Made by a program: the position numbers and the translations under genes
Assembly: GCF_010015445.1 (NCBI RefSeq)
Contig: NC_053116.1
Location: 8,441,085-8,505,084 of the forward strand
Length of the DNA: 64,000 nt
Source: Perca fluviatilis
Taxonomy: Eukaryota > Chordata > Actinopteri > Perciformes > Percidae
Direction of reading: 5' to 3'
Shown here: in pieces, positions 34,301 to 47,010 of the stretch
Layout: every line of letters starts with the position of its first letter
Position numbering within the stretch: the first letter of the stretch is position 1
Notes under the pieces: generated by a model
Told to the model about the DNA's origin: nothing
The model's database searches: none
Seen by the model: the letters and a program-made list of their open reading frames with translations, nothing else

Positions 34301-34550
34301 GGATGCCCCCTGGGGCGCCTCGGGGGAGGTGTTCCAGGCACGTCCAGCTGGGAGGAGGCCTCGGGGAAGACCCAGGACTAGGTGGAGGGATTATATCTCC
34401 AACCTGGCCTGGGAACGCCTCGGGATCCCCCAGTCGGAGCTGGTTAATGTTGCTCGGGAAAGGGAAGTTTGGGGTCCCCTGCTGGAGCTGCTCCCCCCGC
34501 GACCCGACACCGGATAAGCGGACGAAGATGGATGGATGGATGGATGGGTT
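31336..34550 (+). mobile_element. RTE-clade LINE, Rex3-like, decayed
   Basis: Endonuclease and reverse transcriptase motifs are spread over several frames: LGTWNVTSLWGKEPELV (about 31750), KTLTVVCAYAPN (32030), SGKAPGIDEIRPEMLK (33060), LFKKGDQRVCANYRGITLLS (33210), CFVDLEKAYDR (33450), GLRQGCALSPILFV (33625), LLFADDVVLMASS (33720), RRPRGRPRTRWRDYIS (34350) and LLPPRPDTG (34490). The 3' end is a short GGAT repeat (34528-34548), as expected for Rex3-like elements. At least eight frame changes make it inactive. The family was recognised from memory of fish Rex3. Confidence 0.82.
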
Positions 34551-35126
34551 CAGGGCAACCGTGTACGTTTTGATAGTTTGTTTTTTCGTTTGAACCACAA
34601 ACCAAAAACAAAGAAACGGTAAAAAAAGAGCCGTTCTCCGTTTTTGGTTTCTGAATCCAAAAACGAAAAACGACTAAATCAAATTCAAATAACGGTCCGA
34701 TTTTGGTTTTTTGAAATTCCTTTTTTCATTTCTCCGTTTGAATATCTACATTAAAAGAAAGACAGGTTGGCCACGTGACCCGGAAGTAATAGTACATATG
34801 GCCTATAAAATAAAAGCCAATCTTTTAGAACGTTCATAATATGCAGCATAACGTTATACCAGAGTAACGTTAGAACAAAAAAAATCAATCAATAAATAGG
34901 CTTATATAAACCTGGACCGAAAGAAATATGTTAGCAACAGTAGTTTATTACAGTGATTTAATATCGTGCCTATCCACGTACACATCACCAGTCACGTTTA
35001 ATGAGCGCATTGTTTGGTTCAATACAGTTGGTAATAGTTAACCTAAGAACTAATTGTGTGTGCAGAGTTGTTACTGTTAGCACTATATTATATAGGGGAG
35101 AGCAGGGACAGTTTAAATACTTTTTT

Positions 35127-35691
35127 TTATTGATTTTTGAGTTTAACAAACACAACAACAGAAAAAAAGTATATATACTTTACAAAAACATACAACAGAA
35201 AAATACCACCCAAAACGAACAACAGACGCTGTGTTGTCTTAAAACTGAGATCAAAGAAGTATGGAGAGAAAAAATACAACAAAAAACAGTAGCCTACTGT
35301 ACAAGAAATAAATAACTGAGAAAATACAGATTAAACCAAACACAGTGAAGTCAGAGTCTCTGCAAGAAGGAATGCAGTGGTCTCCAAAGACTCCAAAATC
35401 TGTCGGAATTATGATTGAGGTCATAAGTCAGTTTCTCTAAAGGGAGAAGAGACGATATCTGTGACAACCACATACCAACCGTTGGGACTTGTGGGGCAGA
35501 CCACTTCAGTAAAATAAATTTTTTAGCTAGAAATGAAAGAATTATCAACAGATATTTGGTGTCCGCATCAAGATTTTTCTCCAAAGTATGGTTTAACAGA
35601 TATAATGATGGGGATAATGTAAACTGTCTACCGATGACCTCCTGAACCACAGAATGAACCTCTTTCCAAAATGTCTGGATATAATGTCTGG
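35127..35691 (-). mobile_element. L1-like LINE 3' fragment with target duplication
   Basis: AGTTTAAATACTTTTTT is duplicated at 35110-35126 and 35692-35708. The opposite fold-back arm has it once, uninterrupted (inverted, 41857-41874). The minus-strand ORF 35650-35351 ends SSLLPLEKLTYDLNH..., resembling an L1-type ORF2 C-terminus. It is a short 5'-truncated copy. The 3' end (TTTTTGAGTTTAACAAACAC) is shared with the fragment at 60143. Confidence 0.72.
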
Positions 35692-36266
35692 AGTTTAAAT
35701 ACTTTTTTATTAAATGTAATTTACAAAGCGATCATATCGCACTGAAAGCATATATATAGTCACTAGCAACCTACACCTGTCCTCTGTCAAATACAGTTGC
35801 ATTTTCAGCTTTGAACAAAACCGTTCAGGAATTATTACAGCAAAAGTGGGACGTGCGTTATGTTTCATTCGTCCCTCCTGGTGGGAACAATTTAAACAGC
35901 ATGGGGGGGGACGAATGAAACATACAGTTTAAGCCATATAAACTTCCCACAATTTCAGTATTTTACTACATATCATGAATGGTAGGCTACTCCCAAAAGG
36001 TGTTATTTTAGATAGATTGTTGCTGGGCTATACGTCTTCGTGAATATCTGTTAACCACTATTGCCGTCATGGTGAAGCGTGTATGAAGCGGTTTTTGAAA
36101 TATCATGCACTGTGGATGATTCTGCCATTTTTATAGCTAGAACAGTACATTTTCCCATTTATATCATGTTTCTATTGTGGAAATGTCATTTCACTAGGTT
36201 TTTACGTGGGTTAAGTCACTGCACATCCAAATAAGTGCAACCCACAGCCCATCAGTCTCCATAGGA

Positions 36267-38119
36267 TAGAGCTTAGATCAGCCCAGAAAATCAAACCCGA
36301 CCCAGCCCGAGCCCGAGCACGTTGTGTCCGAGCCCGGCCCGGCCCGACACATTAACTGTAATGATGAGCCCGAGCCCGATTTAAACCGACACTTTTTAAA
36401 CTTTTTTAGCCGTTATAACTGACGTTCTCAACTACAATTCCGAGTTGTTTGAACTGCAGAAATCTGTTTAGAATAATGCAACAAGGACGAAGCATGTAAA
36501 CTGCGCTGTTTGTTTATTCAGCACAGCAGGCCCGGTGTGATGCGTGCGAGTAGAGGGGAGACTCCGCGCATGACACGTGTTGCATTTTGTAACTGCAGCC
36601 TAACTTTTGTACACATTTGTTACTTTTATATAGCTGGTGTAGCCCTGGTCTAAATCTGAGGGATTCAAACCGGTTACTTTATGTATAAATTACGTTTAGG
36701 AAACAAAAATGTTATTAATGCAATTTAACTGAAAGTATTTTAGTTTTAAAAGAGAAATAAAAAGGTGTTAACTGAGAGCCTAAACACTTTAGTTTTGAAT
36801 TATACATTACTTAGTAAGACTTTAAAAAATAGAAGTTAATATACACGTTCTAAATGGTTTTGAAACTTAACAGTGGTGTAAACTGAATAATATTTACACG
36901 TATTGTGCCTTTATTTTGAAGTGTTTTATTGATTAGTCAGTTTAGTTGTCAGTCAGTGTCATGTGTGGTGAATGGTTGAAAGTGAGGAAGTGAATGTGTG
37001 AGGGAGGGGTTCTTGGTTTTTTGTTGTTGGAAGAAGAACCGGAGAAAAAGGGCGGAGAGGGTAGGAAGTAGCTGACGGAGAGAGAACGGCAAAAGTTGAG
37101 AGGAGTAAAAAGAAAAGACGGAGAGACATTGAGAATTATTGAGAGACACTAAGAGACACAAGAGTGGCGAGGACGGAGAGCTGGACACTACGGCACTACA
37201 CTTGTTTGGCAGACGTTTGTGCAGCAAACTTGGTGCGAGTGTTCATGGCTAACGCTGGAGCTAACGGCGGGGAGTGCTGATTCAGAGGACGACTGTGTGT
37301 TTCTGCTGAGGAGGACTCTGCTGCCGCTGGTGGATGGTTTTTTTTTCATTCTCGTTTTGGAACTGTGTTTCTTGGACTGGCCGCTGACTGTAAGTTGGAT
37401 TTCTGTGTGCTTGTTCCACCGAAGATAACGTTCTGACCGACTCTACGCAAGCGAGCTACTATCAGGCCTGCCACGTTTTTCTTTTTTTTCTCTCCCTCTG
37501 TGTGGGTGGGCGTGCGTGCGCGCACGCAAGTGTGGTACCATTTTAGTTAGTAGGGTTTGAGTAAGTTAGCCAGACCTTAACACTGCTGTAAGGGTGTGAT
37601 TTGTGTTATATATGTATATTTTGTGTTTATTTAATATAACTGCTGACTATTATTTGTATGTTTAAGTTGTCTTCCAGTAATATATAATACAGTTTTTTTT
37701 GTTTGTTAAAGAGTTGTCTGGGGTCAGTTATTTTAATATAGTACAAAAGACTGCATGGGTAACGGTAGTGTAGTGTATATACTAGCAACCCGAAATAGGT
37801 AAACCTTCATGGTAGCTACCTTCAGAAAACGAACCCCAACACCTCATCATTCCAGTCTAAAGTCAACTATTGCAGCTTAGGCATTATAGGGGGGTTGGGG
37901 TGTTACACTTATATATATTTATAATATTTCTGATTATGGCATAGCTTTCTCCCACCCAATTAGGCTTTACAAAAAATAAATAAATAAATAAAATCGCTTG
38001 ATCAAGGGTCCGGCCCGGGCCCAGCCCGGCCCGAGGATAGTGGCGGAAAATAACGGCCCAAGCCCGACCCGACCTCTGGTCGGGCTCGAGTCGGGCTCGG
38101 GCCGAGAATCTAAACTCTA
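36267..38119. mobile_element. hAT element with CCATAGGA target duplication, GC-rich subtermini
   Basis: The ends are TAGAGCTTAGAT and, inverted, TAGAGTTTAGATTCTCGG. The 8-bp CCATAGGA lies at 36259-36266 and 38120-38127. Subterminal CCCGAGCCCGA clusters are typical of one fish hAT group, a related piece of which lies at 53542-54172. The interior (36940-37440) looks like a promoter or 5' UTR but has no transposase. Confidence 0.82.
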
Positions 38120-38127
38120 CCATAGGA

Positions 38128-39824
38128 TAACGGGAAAAGTCGACCCGCAGACCAGACGTGCCACAAGCCCGCCCGGCGAGTGCGGGTCGGATCCACGGGA
38201 GCTGCGCAGACCAGACGTGCCACAACTAACTGAACACTTTCTTCCTGCATAAACCCGCAACTCTATTTGAAATGCAGAGAGGAAGATTGCAGGCTGCACC
38301 GTCTTTGTGATTATTGATAAGTGCATTATACAAGTAAACTGCTGTTGATGTCATGTTAATCTGTTAAATATGTAGGCCTATAGGCTAAACATCAACAACA
38401 AAAGTTTACAAATTTAGTTTACACTGACATTCTGACAACCTGAGACGTGTCAGACAAGCTGGGTAGGATATTAGCCTAGCCTATATGCTTGTAGTAGGCT
38501 ATAGTTCTTTTAAACATCCACAACTAATGTGAACATAGGCTTTAAGGCTGAATCGGTGATCTTTGCTTATTATTCACCAAATCTAGCCTACTGAATATCG
38601 TGTCCATTGTGTGTTAGCTGCAAAATCGTTTGTTAGCGCTACCCACTAGGCTAACCAGTCTTTTGTCTGTAGTTGCCCTAACAATAAAAACTAATTCAGT
38701 GAGATGGCAAGGCCAGTAGCCTATGGCTCGTAAGTAGCCTATATAGATGCCTTTCACTTAATCACCACTCTCTCACTCATTCACTCACTACACACCACTT
38801 AAGTTTTAAGTTTTTTTTTCACATTTAGCCTATTAATATTTATTTGTGCAAGCATTTTATGTCATGTAATAAATAATCTTTGAATATTTAATCAATACTG
38901 TTTGTTTCTTTTCTTTGTGTGCTTTTTGTAGGCTACGTCTTACAGGAGCAGTGAGGAAGACAAAGCCACTGACACGGAGATAAATCTATAGCCATCAGAT
39001 GGTTTAATCTGCCTTGCGACTGCGGGGGTGGCCGCCGTGCCCGGTCTCACCCAACTAATGAGCAGTACATATACAGTAGGTGCAGTGTTCACATTAGGTT
39101 TTACTTGGTTTTGTATTTTTTTGTAATTTGAATAATTAACATTGATCTTTAATCATATACTTTTTGTCTTTTTTCTTGTCTTTGAGTTTTGATTGTATTG
39201 GTTTGTATTGTCTTTTTGTGCATCTGGATTCACGTCAGATGGTTGTTCATGCTGTAGGCTAGTTTTCTCTTTTGCCTTTTTAAAATAAAAAATATATTTA
39301 TTTTTTTGAAAATTACAAATTTTGTGGGTATTTGTTTTGGCCTTAATTGTCTGATAGCCTAAATATGAATCACAGATCAGGGCCAGATGAGCCCCAGATG
39401 TAAAATAGCCTATGAGTCTGGGCCAGATCCGCACCACACGCCATGGCATTAACAACTGTACTGGGCCTGTCTCTGATCCGTAATTCCAACCTGTTCCGGT
39501 ATTGGGCCGTTGGAACGGATGAGCCCGGCCCAGGTCCGTTTAGCGGATCTGCGCCAAATGCTAATGAAGACCTGGTCCAAATCTGACCCAAATACATTTT
39601 GCTGTCTGGGATATACTTTCAACCATCAAAACTTGTTTATGGCCTGTAACTCCTTGATAAATGGAAATAACAGGAAGATATTTAGCTGAGGTTAACATGC
39701 TCTATGTTTTGACCTTTAGGAAGTCTGTCTATCATCATTGCACTCGGAGAAAACTGGAATGTTTCATCCGTCCCGCGTTTCAATCGTCCCGGCTCTCCCC
39801 TAATAAAATTAATATTTAATGTGG
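38128..39824. other. Spacer of fold-back C
   Basis: GCAGACCAGACGTGCCACAA occurs twice (about 38145 and 38203). 38930-38992 looks like a terminal exon: CTTTTTGTAG acceptor, then 19 codons (SYRSSEEDKATDTEINL at the end) and TAG. Its gene was not found. 39360-39600 is a GGGCCAGATCCG-type interspersed repeat. No other gene. Confidence 0.35.
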
Positions 39825-40220
39825 TTTCCACCGTAATGGGCCCCACCAGGTAGGGGGCCACTATAAAAATGGCAGAATCATTCATGATATTTCAAAAAAC
39901 GCTTCATACACGCTTCAAGGTGACGGCATTGAGTTGTTAACAGATATTCACGATAGCCCAGCAACAATCTATCTAAAATAACACCTTTTGGGAGTAGCCT
40001 ACCATTCATGATATGTAGTAAAATACTGAAGTTGTGGGAAGTTTATATGGCTTAAAGGTGCAATATGTAATATTGTATATAATACTGGCAGCTAGCGGTT
40101 AAAATAGTTACTGCACTACCAATTCAAAATACTGGAGAGTCGTTTCCCCCGCCCCCTCCTGCCCAGACTCGAAGTTCACGGGGGGTTGCCAGGCTGAGCA
40201 TTCACAACAATGTTGCTAGA

Positions 40221-40428
40221 CGCTTTTCTCACATAGCCAGACATTACTCCACAGCACAGCAGAGCATAGATATATACGACAGCAGAGTAGCTAACGTTAG
40301 ATGCTAGTCTCACATAGCCAGACATTACTCCACAGCACAGCGGAGTAGCTAATGTTAGATGCTAGTCTCACATAGCCAGACATTACTCCACAGCACAGCG
40401 GAGTAGCTAACGTTAGATGCTGGCTATA
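40221..40428. repeat. Tandem repeat, about 58-bp unit, three copies
   Basis: The unit contains TCTCACATAGCCAGACATTACTCCACAGCACAGC followed by GAGTAGCTAACGTTAGATGC. Three copies follow one another, the first with an extra insertion of about 25 bp. Confidence 0.8.
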
Positions 40429-40624
40429 TTGACAAAAAAGCCCGTGCTCACGCGGAGCTCTGTAAGCAACTGACAGACACACTTTTTCGGCTTAAAATTA
40501 CAGTATGAACCACTAAAAACACAACAGCCTCACCGTCCTCTCCACACGCCAGTCAGGCACACTTCCTCGGCTTAGAATTACAATAGGAACCGCTAAAAAT
40601 ACCACCACCATGCCGACTGAACAG

Positions 40625-40967
40625 CCCGGTCTCATGGCAGTTCGTGTAAATGTGACGTTATTTTAATCTATTGACACGTTTTTGTCGGTTTTTACGTGGC
40701 GGACAACACCAATCTGCCGCCTCCCGGCCGCCTCATCCAGCGCGTCCCCAGCGGGCCGCCTCGCGGGCGCCTCCCGGCTTATGGAGCTTCCTTTTCGGCC
40801 GCCTCCCGGCGTCCTTTCCCCGAGAAAATAACGTGACATTCGGCGTCCTTTCACCGAGAAAATAACGTGACATTTACACGTAAAAAACGAGAAAAACGTC
40901 TCCGTGAACACGTATCAATAGATTACGAATAACGTTGATATTTACACAAACTGCCGTGAGACCGGGT
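40625..40967. mobile_element. Nested MITE with CCCGGTCTCA termini
   Basis: CCCGGTCTCATGGCAGTTCG at the left and CTGCCGTGAGACCGGG at the right are inverted. The match extends about 60 bp through ATCTATTGA. It is non-coding and its target duplication is not resolved. Confidence 0.65.
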
Positions 40968-42795
40968 TGGAACTACACGTTGTAAACAGCCATGGCACGC
41001 TTGCCTGGTCCTCCCGGTAACGTTAGCAGGGTTAGCATGGCGGCGTTAGCCAGGACCAGTCGGGATCACTTCACTGGCTATGTCTCAATTGTTTTTGCGA
41101 GTAACCAACTCGGGTACTCTAGCTATATAATTCAATGTGAGTACACAAATGTTGAAATGACCTAAAATGCCCGTCCCTAGTGGCTGTGATAAATTAGCCT
41201 GAAGCTATGCTTACCTGTTCAGGAGGAAATAAGCCAATTCTGCGTCCTTTTGGGATCTAAGCTGTCTCCATCTTTCAAATACATCTCCAATATTTACCAG
41301 GGGGTTGTTACGTCTCTGGTCACGCAACTGTTTTTTTAGGTCGGGTAGAATCTATCTCCATTTATCCTGTTCGTTTCTTTGCTGCTTTCATGGCTGTACT
41401 ACCGTTATAGCTGTAGCACGCTGGGTTTACGTTTTTATATATCTGGCAACCCGGCCTGGTTGTCAAACTGGGCCAAACAGAAATTCCGTCACGGAATGTA
41501 AATTTCAAAAAGAAAAAATACTGACATTAGCATTGTTGTCAGAAAAGATAGTATTTCAGTTTAACATGTTTCCTTAATATCTGATGAGGCATTGGTGTCA
41601 TTTTTGGATTTATTACAGTACAAATATTACATATTGGACCTTTAAACTGTATGTTTCATTCGTCGCCCCATGCTGTTTTAATCGTCCCCACCAGGAGGGA
41701 CGAATGAAACATAACGCACGTCCCACTTTTGTTGTAATAATTCCTGAACGGTTTTGTTCAAAGCTGAAAATGCAACTGTATTTTACAGAGGACAGGTGTT
41801 GGTACAAACTATTAGCTTTCAGTGCGTTATGATCGCTTTGTAAATTACGTTTAATTAAAAAGTATTTAAACTGTCCCTGCTCTCCCCTATATTATATACA
41901 GTAACAACTCTGCACACACAATGTTCTTAGGTATTACCAACTGTACGCAACTGTACGCGCATTGTTTGAACCAAACAATGCGCTCATTAAACGTGACTGG
42001 TGATGTGTACGTGGATAGGCACGATATTAAATCACTGTAATAAACTACTGTTGCTAACATATTTCTTTCGGTCCAGGTTTATATAAGCCTATTTATTGAT
42101 TGATTTTTTTTCTTCTAATGTTACTCTGGTATAACGTTATGCTGCATATGACCGTTCTAAAAGCTGTTGGCTATATTTACTATTACATTACTTCCGGGTC
42201 AGGTGGCCAACATGTCTTTCTTTTAATGTAGATATTCAAACGGAGAAATGAAAAAAGGAATTTCAAAAAACCAAAATCGGACCGTTATTTGAATTTGGTT
42301 TAGTCGTTTTTCGTTTTTGGATTCAGAAACCAAAAACGGAGAACGGCTCTTTTTTTTTACCGTTTCTTTGTTTTTGGTTTGGAACGACAAACGAAAAAAC
42401 AAACTATCAAAACGGACCACCGTTCAGCCCAATCACCCGTCATTGTAAATGTAGAGGGGCGGGTTGTAGAGGTCAGAGGGCGCAGGCTAATCAAACGTAG
42501 CCATATAAACCCTTTTATATATGTCAATGTATAAACCTCGCTAATGTCGGCAAATATTACTAAATATGTTGCTCACTTCGATCTGCGCAGAGTTAGAACC
42601 ACCTGTTGGTAACCTGTTGCAATATATGAAAGGTAAATACATGTGTGCATTTTTAATACTATACCAATTCGATGTGGTTTGAATAAATGTATGCTAATTA
42701 GCGCGTTAGCATGCTAGCGACGTTAGCATAGTGTGGCAGCGGCTATGGGCAGCAGCCTGTTGTGTGTTACATGCATGTATTATAGGTGTGTTAGC

Positions 42796-42893
42796 CAGTG
42801 GTGGAAGAAGTACTCCGTTCTTTTACTGGTAAAAGTACCAATGCTATAGCGTAAAAATACTTTGTTACAAGTAAAAGTCCTGCATTCTTTCTT
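42796..42893. mobile_element. hAT terminal fragment (CAGTGGTGGAAGAAGTACT)
   Basis: CAGTGGTGGAAGAAGTACTC followed by AAAAGTACCAATGC and CAAGTAAAAGTCCTGCATT is the start of a widespread fish hAT-type repeat. It is cut after about 100 bp by the next element. Confidence 0.6.
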
Positions 42894-42993
42894 ATTCACA
42901 TTAACTTAGGCTGTCTCAAACCGCCTACTTCAGTCAGTACACTGCTAATGTGCACTGACCACTTACTGCCGTAATGCCCACTTTCGATGGTTA

Positions 42994-44928
42994 CGGTAGG
43001 GTTCCACACAGTGAAACACCTTGCGAATTTCGGCCAGCGAAAGTTTGCCTCGGGGGGCGTGGTCGCGAAAACAACACGCAAGACCGCAACATTTTTTTAA
43101 ATGTCCCGGGCTGTCAGAAGACAGGGCGGTAAAAATGCACAGCAGCAAACCATCGGTAAAATGTTAGCTCATAAATGCTCTGGTAACCTGGCTATGTAGC
43201 CTAGCTGCCTTGCTATGCTTACAATGAAATGCAATGTCCGAACATGCTAGCGCGTGACCTGTCGGCTAGCTGAATCATTTTGAGTGTTTAAACTATCTCC
43301 AGTGGTCTATTTGGTGGTGTGTGTTCGCCCTGTTTAAGTTCGTGTGACATATAAACAACAATCCATGTTGCTACAAGCTAGGGCTGTACAAGTAATCGAA
43401 TTTTAATCACGATCACGATTTTGGCTTCCCACAATCAAATTTGCGTGATCGAGTGATATTTAAAATGCGTCATTCCCTTCATAGAACAGTTTTTGCAAAG
43501 CCAATCTAGCGCTCCATAAACCACTGTCTGATCACATGTCTCCATGAGCCAATCAGAGTTGTTCCCTGCACCGCGCAGCTTAGTTTCTAGATGTAGACAG
43601 TCACAGAGGACAGAGTAACGTGAGGAAAATTCCACAACAGGTAGCAGTCGGTCATCATAAGCCGGTCACAATGTTTACCAGTTTACCAGTAAACGCAACG
43701 TTTTGTCCCGGCTGTGTTGTTTTTCAGACAACAGCAGTGACCAGTGCTAGTTTGTGTCTTTTAGCTCATAGCTTTAGCAGCAGACTGTTGGACGTCCCGC
43801 TGTTGGAATCCTACAGTGAAATACAGACACACTACACTGTTTAGCAGTCAGCATTTTAGCCGTGTTTAATCCAATTACTACTGTGGCTAACAGTAGGCTA
43901 ACGTTACCTGCGGTGTAACATGTTAATAGTGTTTACTAGCGTGACATGCAGTGATGTTTATGTTGCCTCTAACGTGGGTTTCGGAGCATCAGAGCGTAAC
44001 GCAGACATGTAAGTGGCAGTGTAATGAGCCACAGAAATCCGCGTAGCTATTTCGTCCGGTAGATACCAGGCACCACATGCGCCGTTAACGTGAACAGAAA
44101 ATTGCGTTGCCTGTATCTTTCACGGCAAACATGCATGTGTGGAAAGCGGTCGCACAACAGCTGAAATGGCATACTCCTTCACAGTATCCTTCAATAAAGC
44201 AGGAATGTAGCACAATATGGATGTATTAGTAGGAATGTAGCACAATATGGATGTAAAAGCAGTTAAAAATATATAATTATGTGACAATAAAATTTGTTTT
44301 GGCTAAAATCAACAAATAATCGTGATAATTAATCTTGATCTCAATATTGATCAAAATAATCGTGATTATCATTTTGGCCATAATCGTGCAGCCCTACTAC
44401 AAGCGTCAATGTTTGCCAATAAAACATGTAATCAAACAAATGCACAAGTAGCCTAGCTAGCTAGCTAGCTACCTGGCTAGGCTACAATGAAATCCACTGT
44501 CCGAACATGCTAGCGATTAGCCTGTCGGCTAGCTGAAAAGTTTGAGTGTTTAAACTAACATATACAGTGATCTATTTAGTGGTGTATGTGCCCTAATTAA
44601 GTTTGTGTGTCATATAAAACACAATTTGTGTTGATAGAAGTACCGACGTTCGTGTAGAAACATTTTAATCACATCAAAATTTTCATGATACTGCGCTGAT
44701 GACCTCCGCCATCTTGGTCAGACTTTTTTTGTAACTCCCGCCTCCAAACACAAACACACGGACCTGATTGGTTCTCGAGTGGTCCTCATTTGAATAAAGT
44801 TAAACTTTCGTCAACTTTATTTCGCTCCCCTCGGCGATTCGCTCTCATCTCGCTCAATCAGGGCGAATTTCGTCTCCATTCAACCTCAATGAGAGCAAAG
44901 CGAAATTTCGCTGTGTGGAACCCTACCG
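42994..44928. mobile_element. Harbinger-like element, TTA target duplication
   Basis: CGGTAGGGTTCCACACAG at 42994 and its inverse CTGTGTGGAACCCTACCG ending at 44928 are exact 18-bp terminal repeats. They are flanked by TTA at 42991-42993 and 44929-44931, the 3-bp target typical of PIF/Harbinger. It contains a hAT (43379-44396), and the segments on both sides of that hAT are duplicates of each other. No transposase found. Confidence 0.78.
43379..44396. mobile_element. hAT element nested in the Harbinger-like element
   Basis: TAGGGCTGTACAAGTAATCG at 43379 and, inverted, TAGGGCTGCACGATTATGG ending at 44396. The exact 8-bp duplication CTACAAGC lies at 43371-43378 and 44397-44404. This is a common fish hAT terminus. 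The 1018-bp interior has no transposase. The part around 43965-44100 is homologous, inverted, to 5755-5885 in the Tol2-type element. Confidence 0.88.
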
Positions 44929-44948
44929 TTAGTGTTGTCCCAAATGGA

Positions 44949-47010
44949 ACACTTTTTTTTTTTTTTTTTTTAACTTTATTTCAAAAGATAATTTACAGAA
45001 ATTCAATCAATGCAATATGTAAACAAGTAAAATACAAACATGTGTACATAATATATGAAAGTGAAAAAAGGAAGTAGTCTAAACATAAGAAAACAAAGGA
45101 AACAAAAGTAGACAGACTTTCAAGAATGTTAAAAATAAAGACAACAGGGGCATTTAAAAGAAGAGGTCTGAGTAGATATCAGATGTTAAAATAGCTTTCT
45201 TATTGGATACCAACTTAAGAGACTCAAAGTACATGTCAAATTCAACTTGAAATAGTTTGAAGCACGGTGTTGAACTAGAAAATTTTGCCTTGTGGATATG
45301 GAACTTACCTAATAAAATAAAGAGATTTACAATATTACACAACTTTCTATCTTTACATTCAAAATAGGTAATAATATGTTTCCCTTCAAGTGTGATTGTA
45401 TGATTTGTTTTAGATACCATATATTCTTCAAAACTTTTCCAGAATGCAATACAGAATGAGCAACCATAAAAAAGATGAGTTAACGACTCTTGTTCTGTTT
45501 TACAAAAACTACAATAGTTATCAACAGGCATGAATTTCAAGACAAATACATTTGTAGGGTATATATTATGTAATATTTTCAAATGTAATTCCCTAACTTT
45601 GTTCGTGATACAATATTAAAAAAATTTCCCACGGGGTGATATTTTCTTTAAATTCAGAAAGCATTTTCTAATGCGCTTATTAGTACCATTACTGCCCATA
45701 ATATCCATACCGTTTATATAAAGAGTAGAATTAAAACTAGTAACTTCATTTTGTTTTTTATAACTTTTCATTAATTCTAATATGCCATTAGGTATAGATT
45801 TGAAAACTGTATTATATTCTTTGAACGTTATTGGGAATGCTTTCTCTCTAAGAAAAGATTCATAATTAAGTAACTGACCATTACAATCAAAAAGATCTTT
45901 TACGAAGATAATGTCTCTATTGATCCAATTTTGCAAATAGAGTGACTTGTTCCCCTTAGTGATGCATTCATTATTCCATAAGATAGACTGGTGTGGAGAA
46001 AAGTTGTGAGAATGACAACTTCCAGGCCAAAAGAGCTTGTTGATAAAACTGGGATAGTTTTAACGGCAATCTTGTAATATTGTAGTTACATTTCAATATA
46101 AATTTAAGACCTCCTACGCTATTAAAAATGTTATTGGGGATAAAGTACCATAAAGACTCCGGTGCTCTCAAACATTCCTTCAACCATTTCACCTTAAAGG
46201 TGTAATTCAAGTCCAAAAAGTCCAGAAGTCCAAATACACCTTCGTCCTTACAACCAGAGAGCTCCGCTTTTTTTAAATGATGGTGTCTGTTTTTCCATAC
46301 AAAATTCGTAAATATGGAATTTATGTCTTTACATGTTGAATCATGGACATTGAGAGAGAGGGCAGGGTAGACAAATCTTGAAATCCCTTCTGCTTTTGTT
46401 AAAAGAATCCTACCTAGAATAGTTGAATAGAATATTGTTTTAGTCTTCTTCAATTTAGATGAAAAATTAAGTTGTTGATGTTCCTTGTGGTCCTTACAGA
46501 TCTGAATACCAGGTATATTTAACAGGTATATTAAACATTTTTTCCTCTTCAGTCTGATACAAACATAAAATTTCACATTTAGATTTGTTAAGTGTTAAAC
46601 CCGAAGCAGCTGAAAATTGGTCAATTAGGGATATAGCATATTCAATCTGAGGTTTGTCACTCAAAAAGAGAGCTATATCATCCGCTAGTTGAGTAACTCT
46701 AATTTCCTTACCAAAAATAGACAAACCTTTAATAATATGATTATGTCGAATATGTAATGACAGTAATTCAACCACCAGCAGGAACAAGAACGGTGAAATA
46801 GGGCAGCCCTGGCGAACTGATCTTAGTACAGGAAATCTTTTTGTGGTGTTTGGATATAATATCACAGAGCTATCAATATTTTTATAAAACATTTAAACTG
46901 TAGCTATAACATTTTGTCCAAAATCAAAAATTTGAAGTGCTTTGAGTAAAAAAAATAGTGTTCTACCGTATCAAATGCTTTATAAAAATCAAGAAATACT
47001 ACGGTGCAAA
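44949..47010 (-). mobile_element. L1-like LINE, 5'-truncated and frameshifted
   Basis: The run of T at 44949-44970 is the poly(A) tail on the minus strand. Reading from 47010 down: LDFYKAFDTVEH (RT motif A), then RQGCPISPFLFLLVVELLSL and LADDIALFLSDK (46892-46494), the thumb region (46576-45971, KWLKECLRAPESLW), 45936-45616, and the C-terminal zinc-finger-like part CSFCKTEQESLTHLFYGCSF (45582-45154). Four frames are needed, so it is dead. The endonuclease is absent through 5' truncation. Confidence 0.85.

Larger units (their letters stand above)
40056..41641. mobile_element. Non-autonomous element with TTAA target duplication
   Basis: AGGTGCAATATGTAATATT at 40056 and, inverted, AGGTCCAATATGTAATATT ending at 41641 are flanked by TTAA (40052-40055 and 41642-41645). 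The matching arm at about 35928 (CAGTTTAAGCC) has a single TTAA, the empty site. TTAA targets point to the piggyBac or Kolobok superfamilies. Inside are a tandem repeat of about 58 bp (40221-40428) and a second inverted-repeat element (40625-40967). Confidence 0.8.
34552..42430. mobile_element. Large fold-back element C (7.9 kb with nested insertions)
   Basis: 34560-36150 and 39825-42425 are reverse complements. Examples are GATAGTTTGTTTTTTCG against CGAAAAAACAAACTATC, and GTAGATATTCAAACGGAG with its partner near 34740. The left arm carries an L1 fragment, the right arm a TTAA-target element, and the spacer a hAT; in the two arm insertions the other arm shows the empty site. The outer ends are roughly GGGCAACCGTG and, inverted, GGGCTGAACGGTGG, so the exact boundary and target duplication are uncertain. 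No transposase-like ORF was found. Confidence 0.7.
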
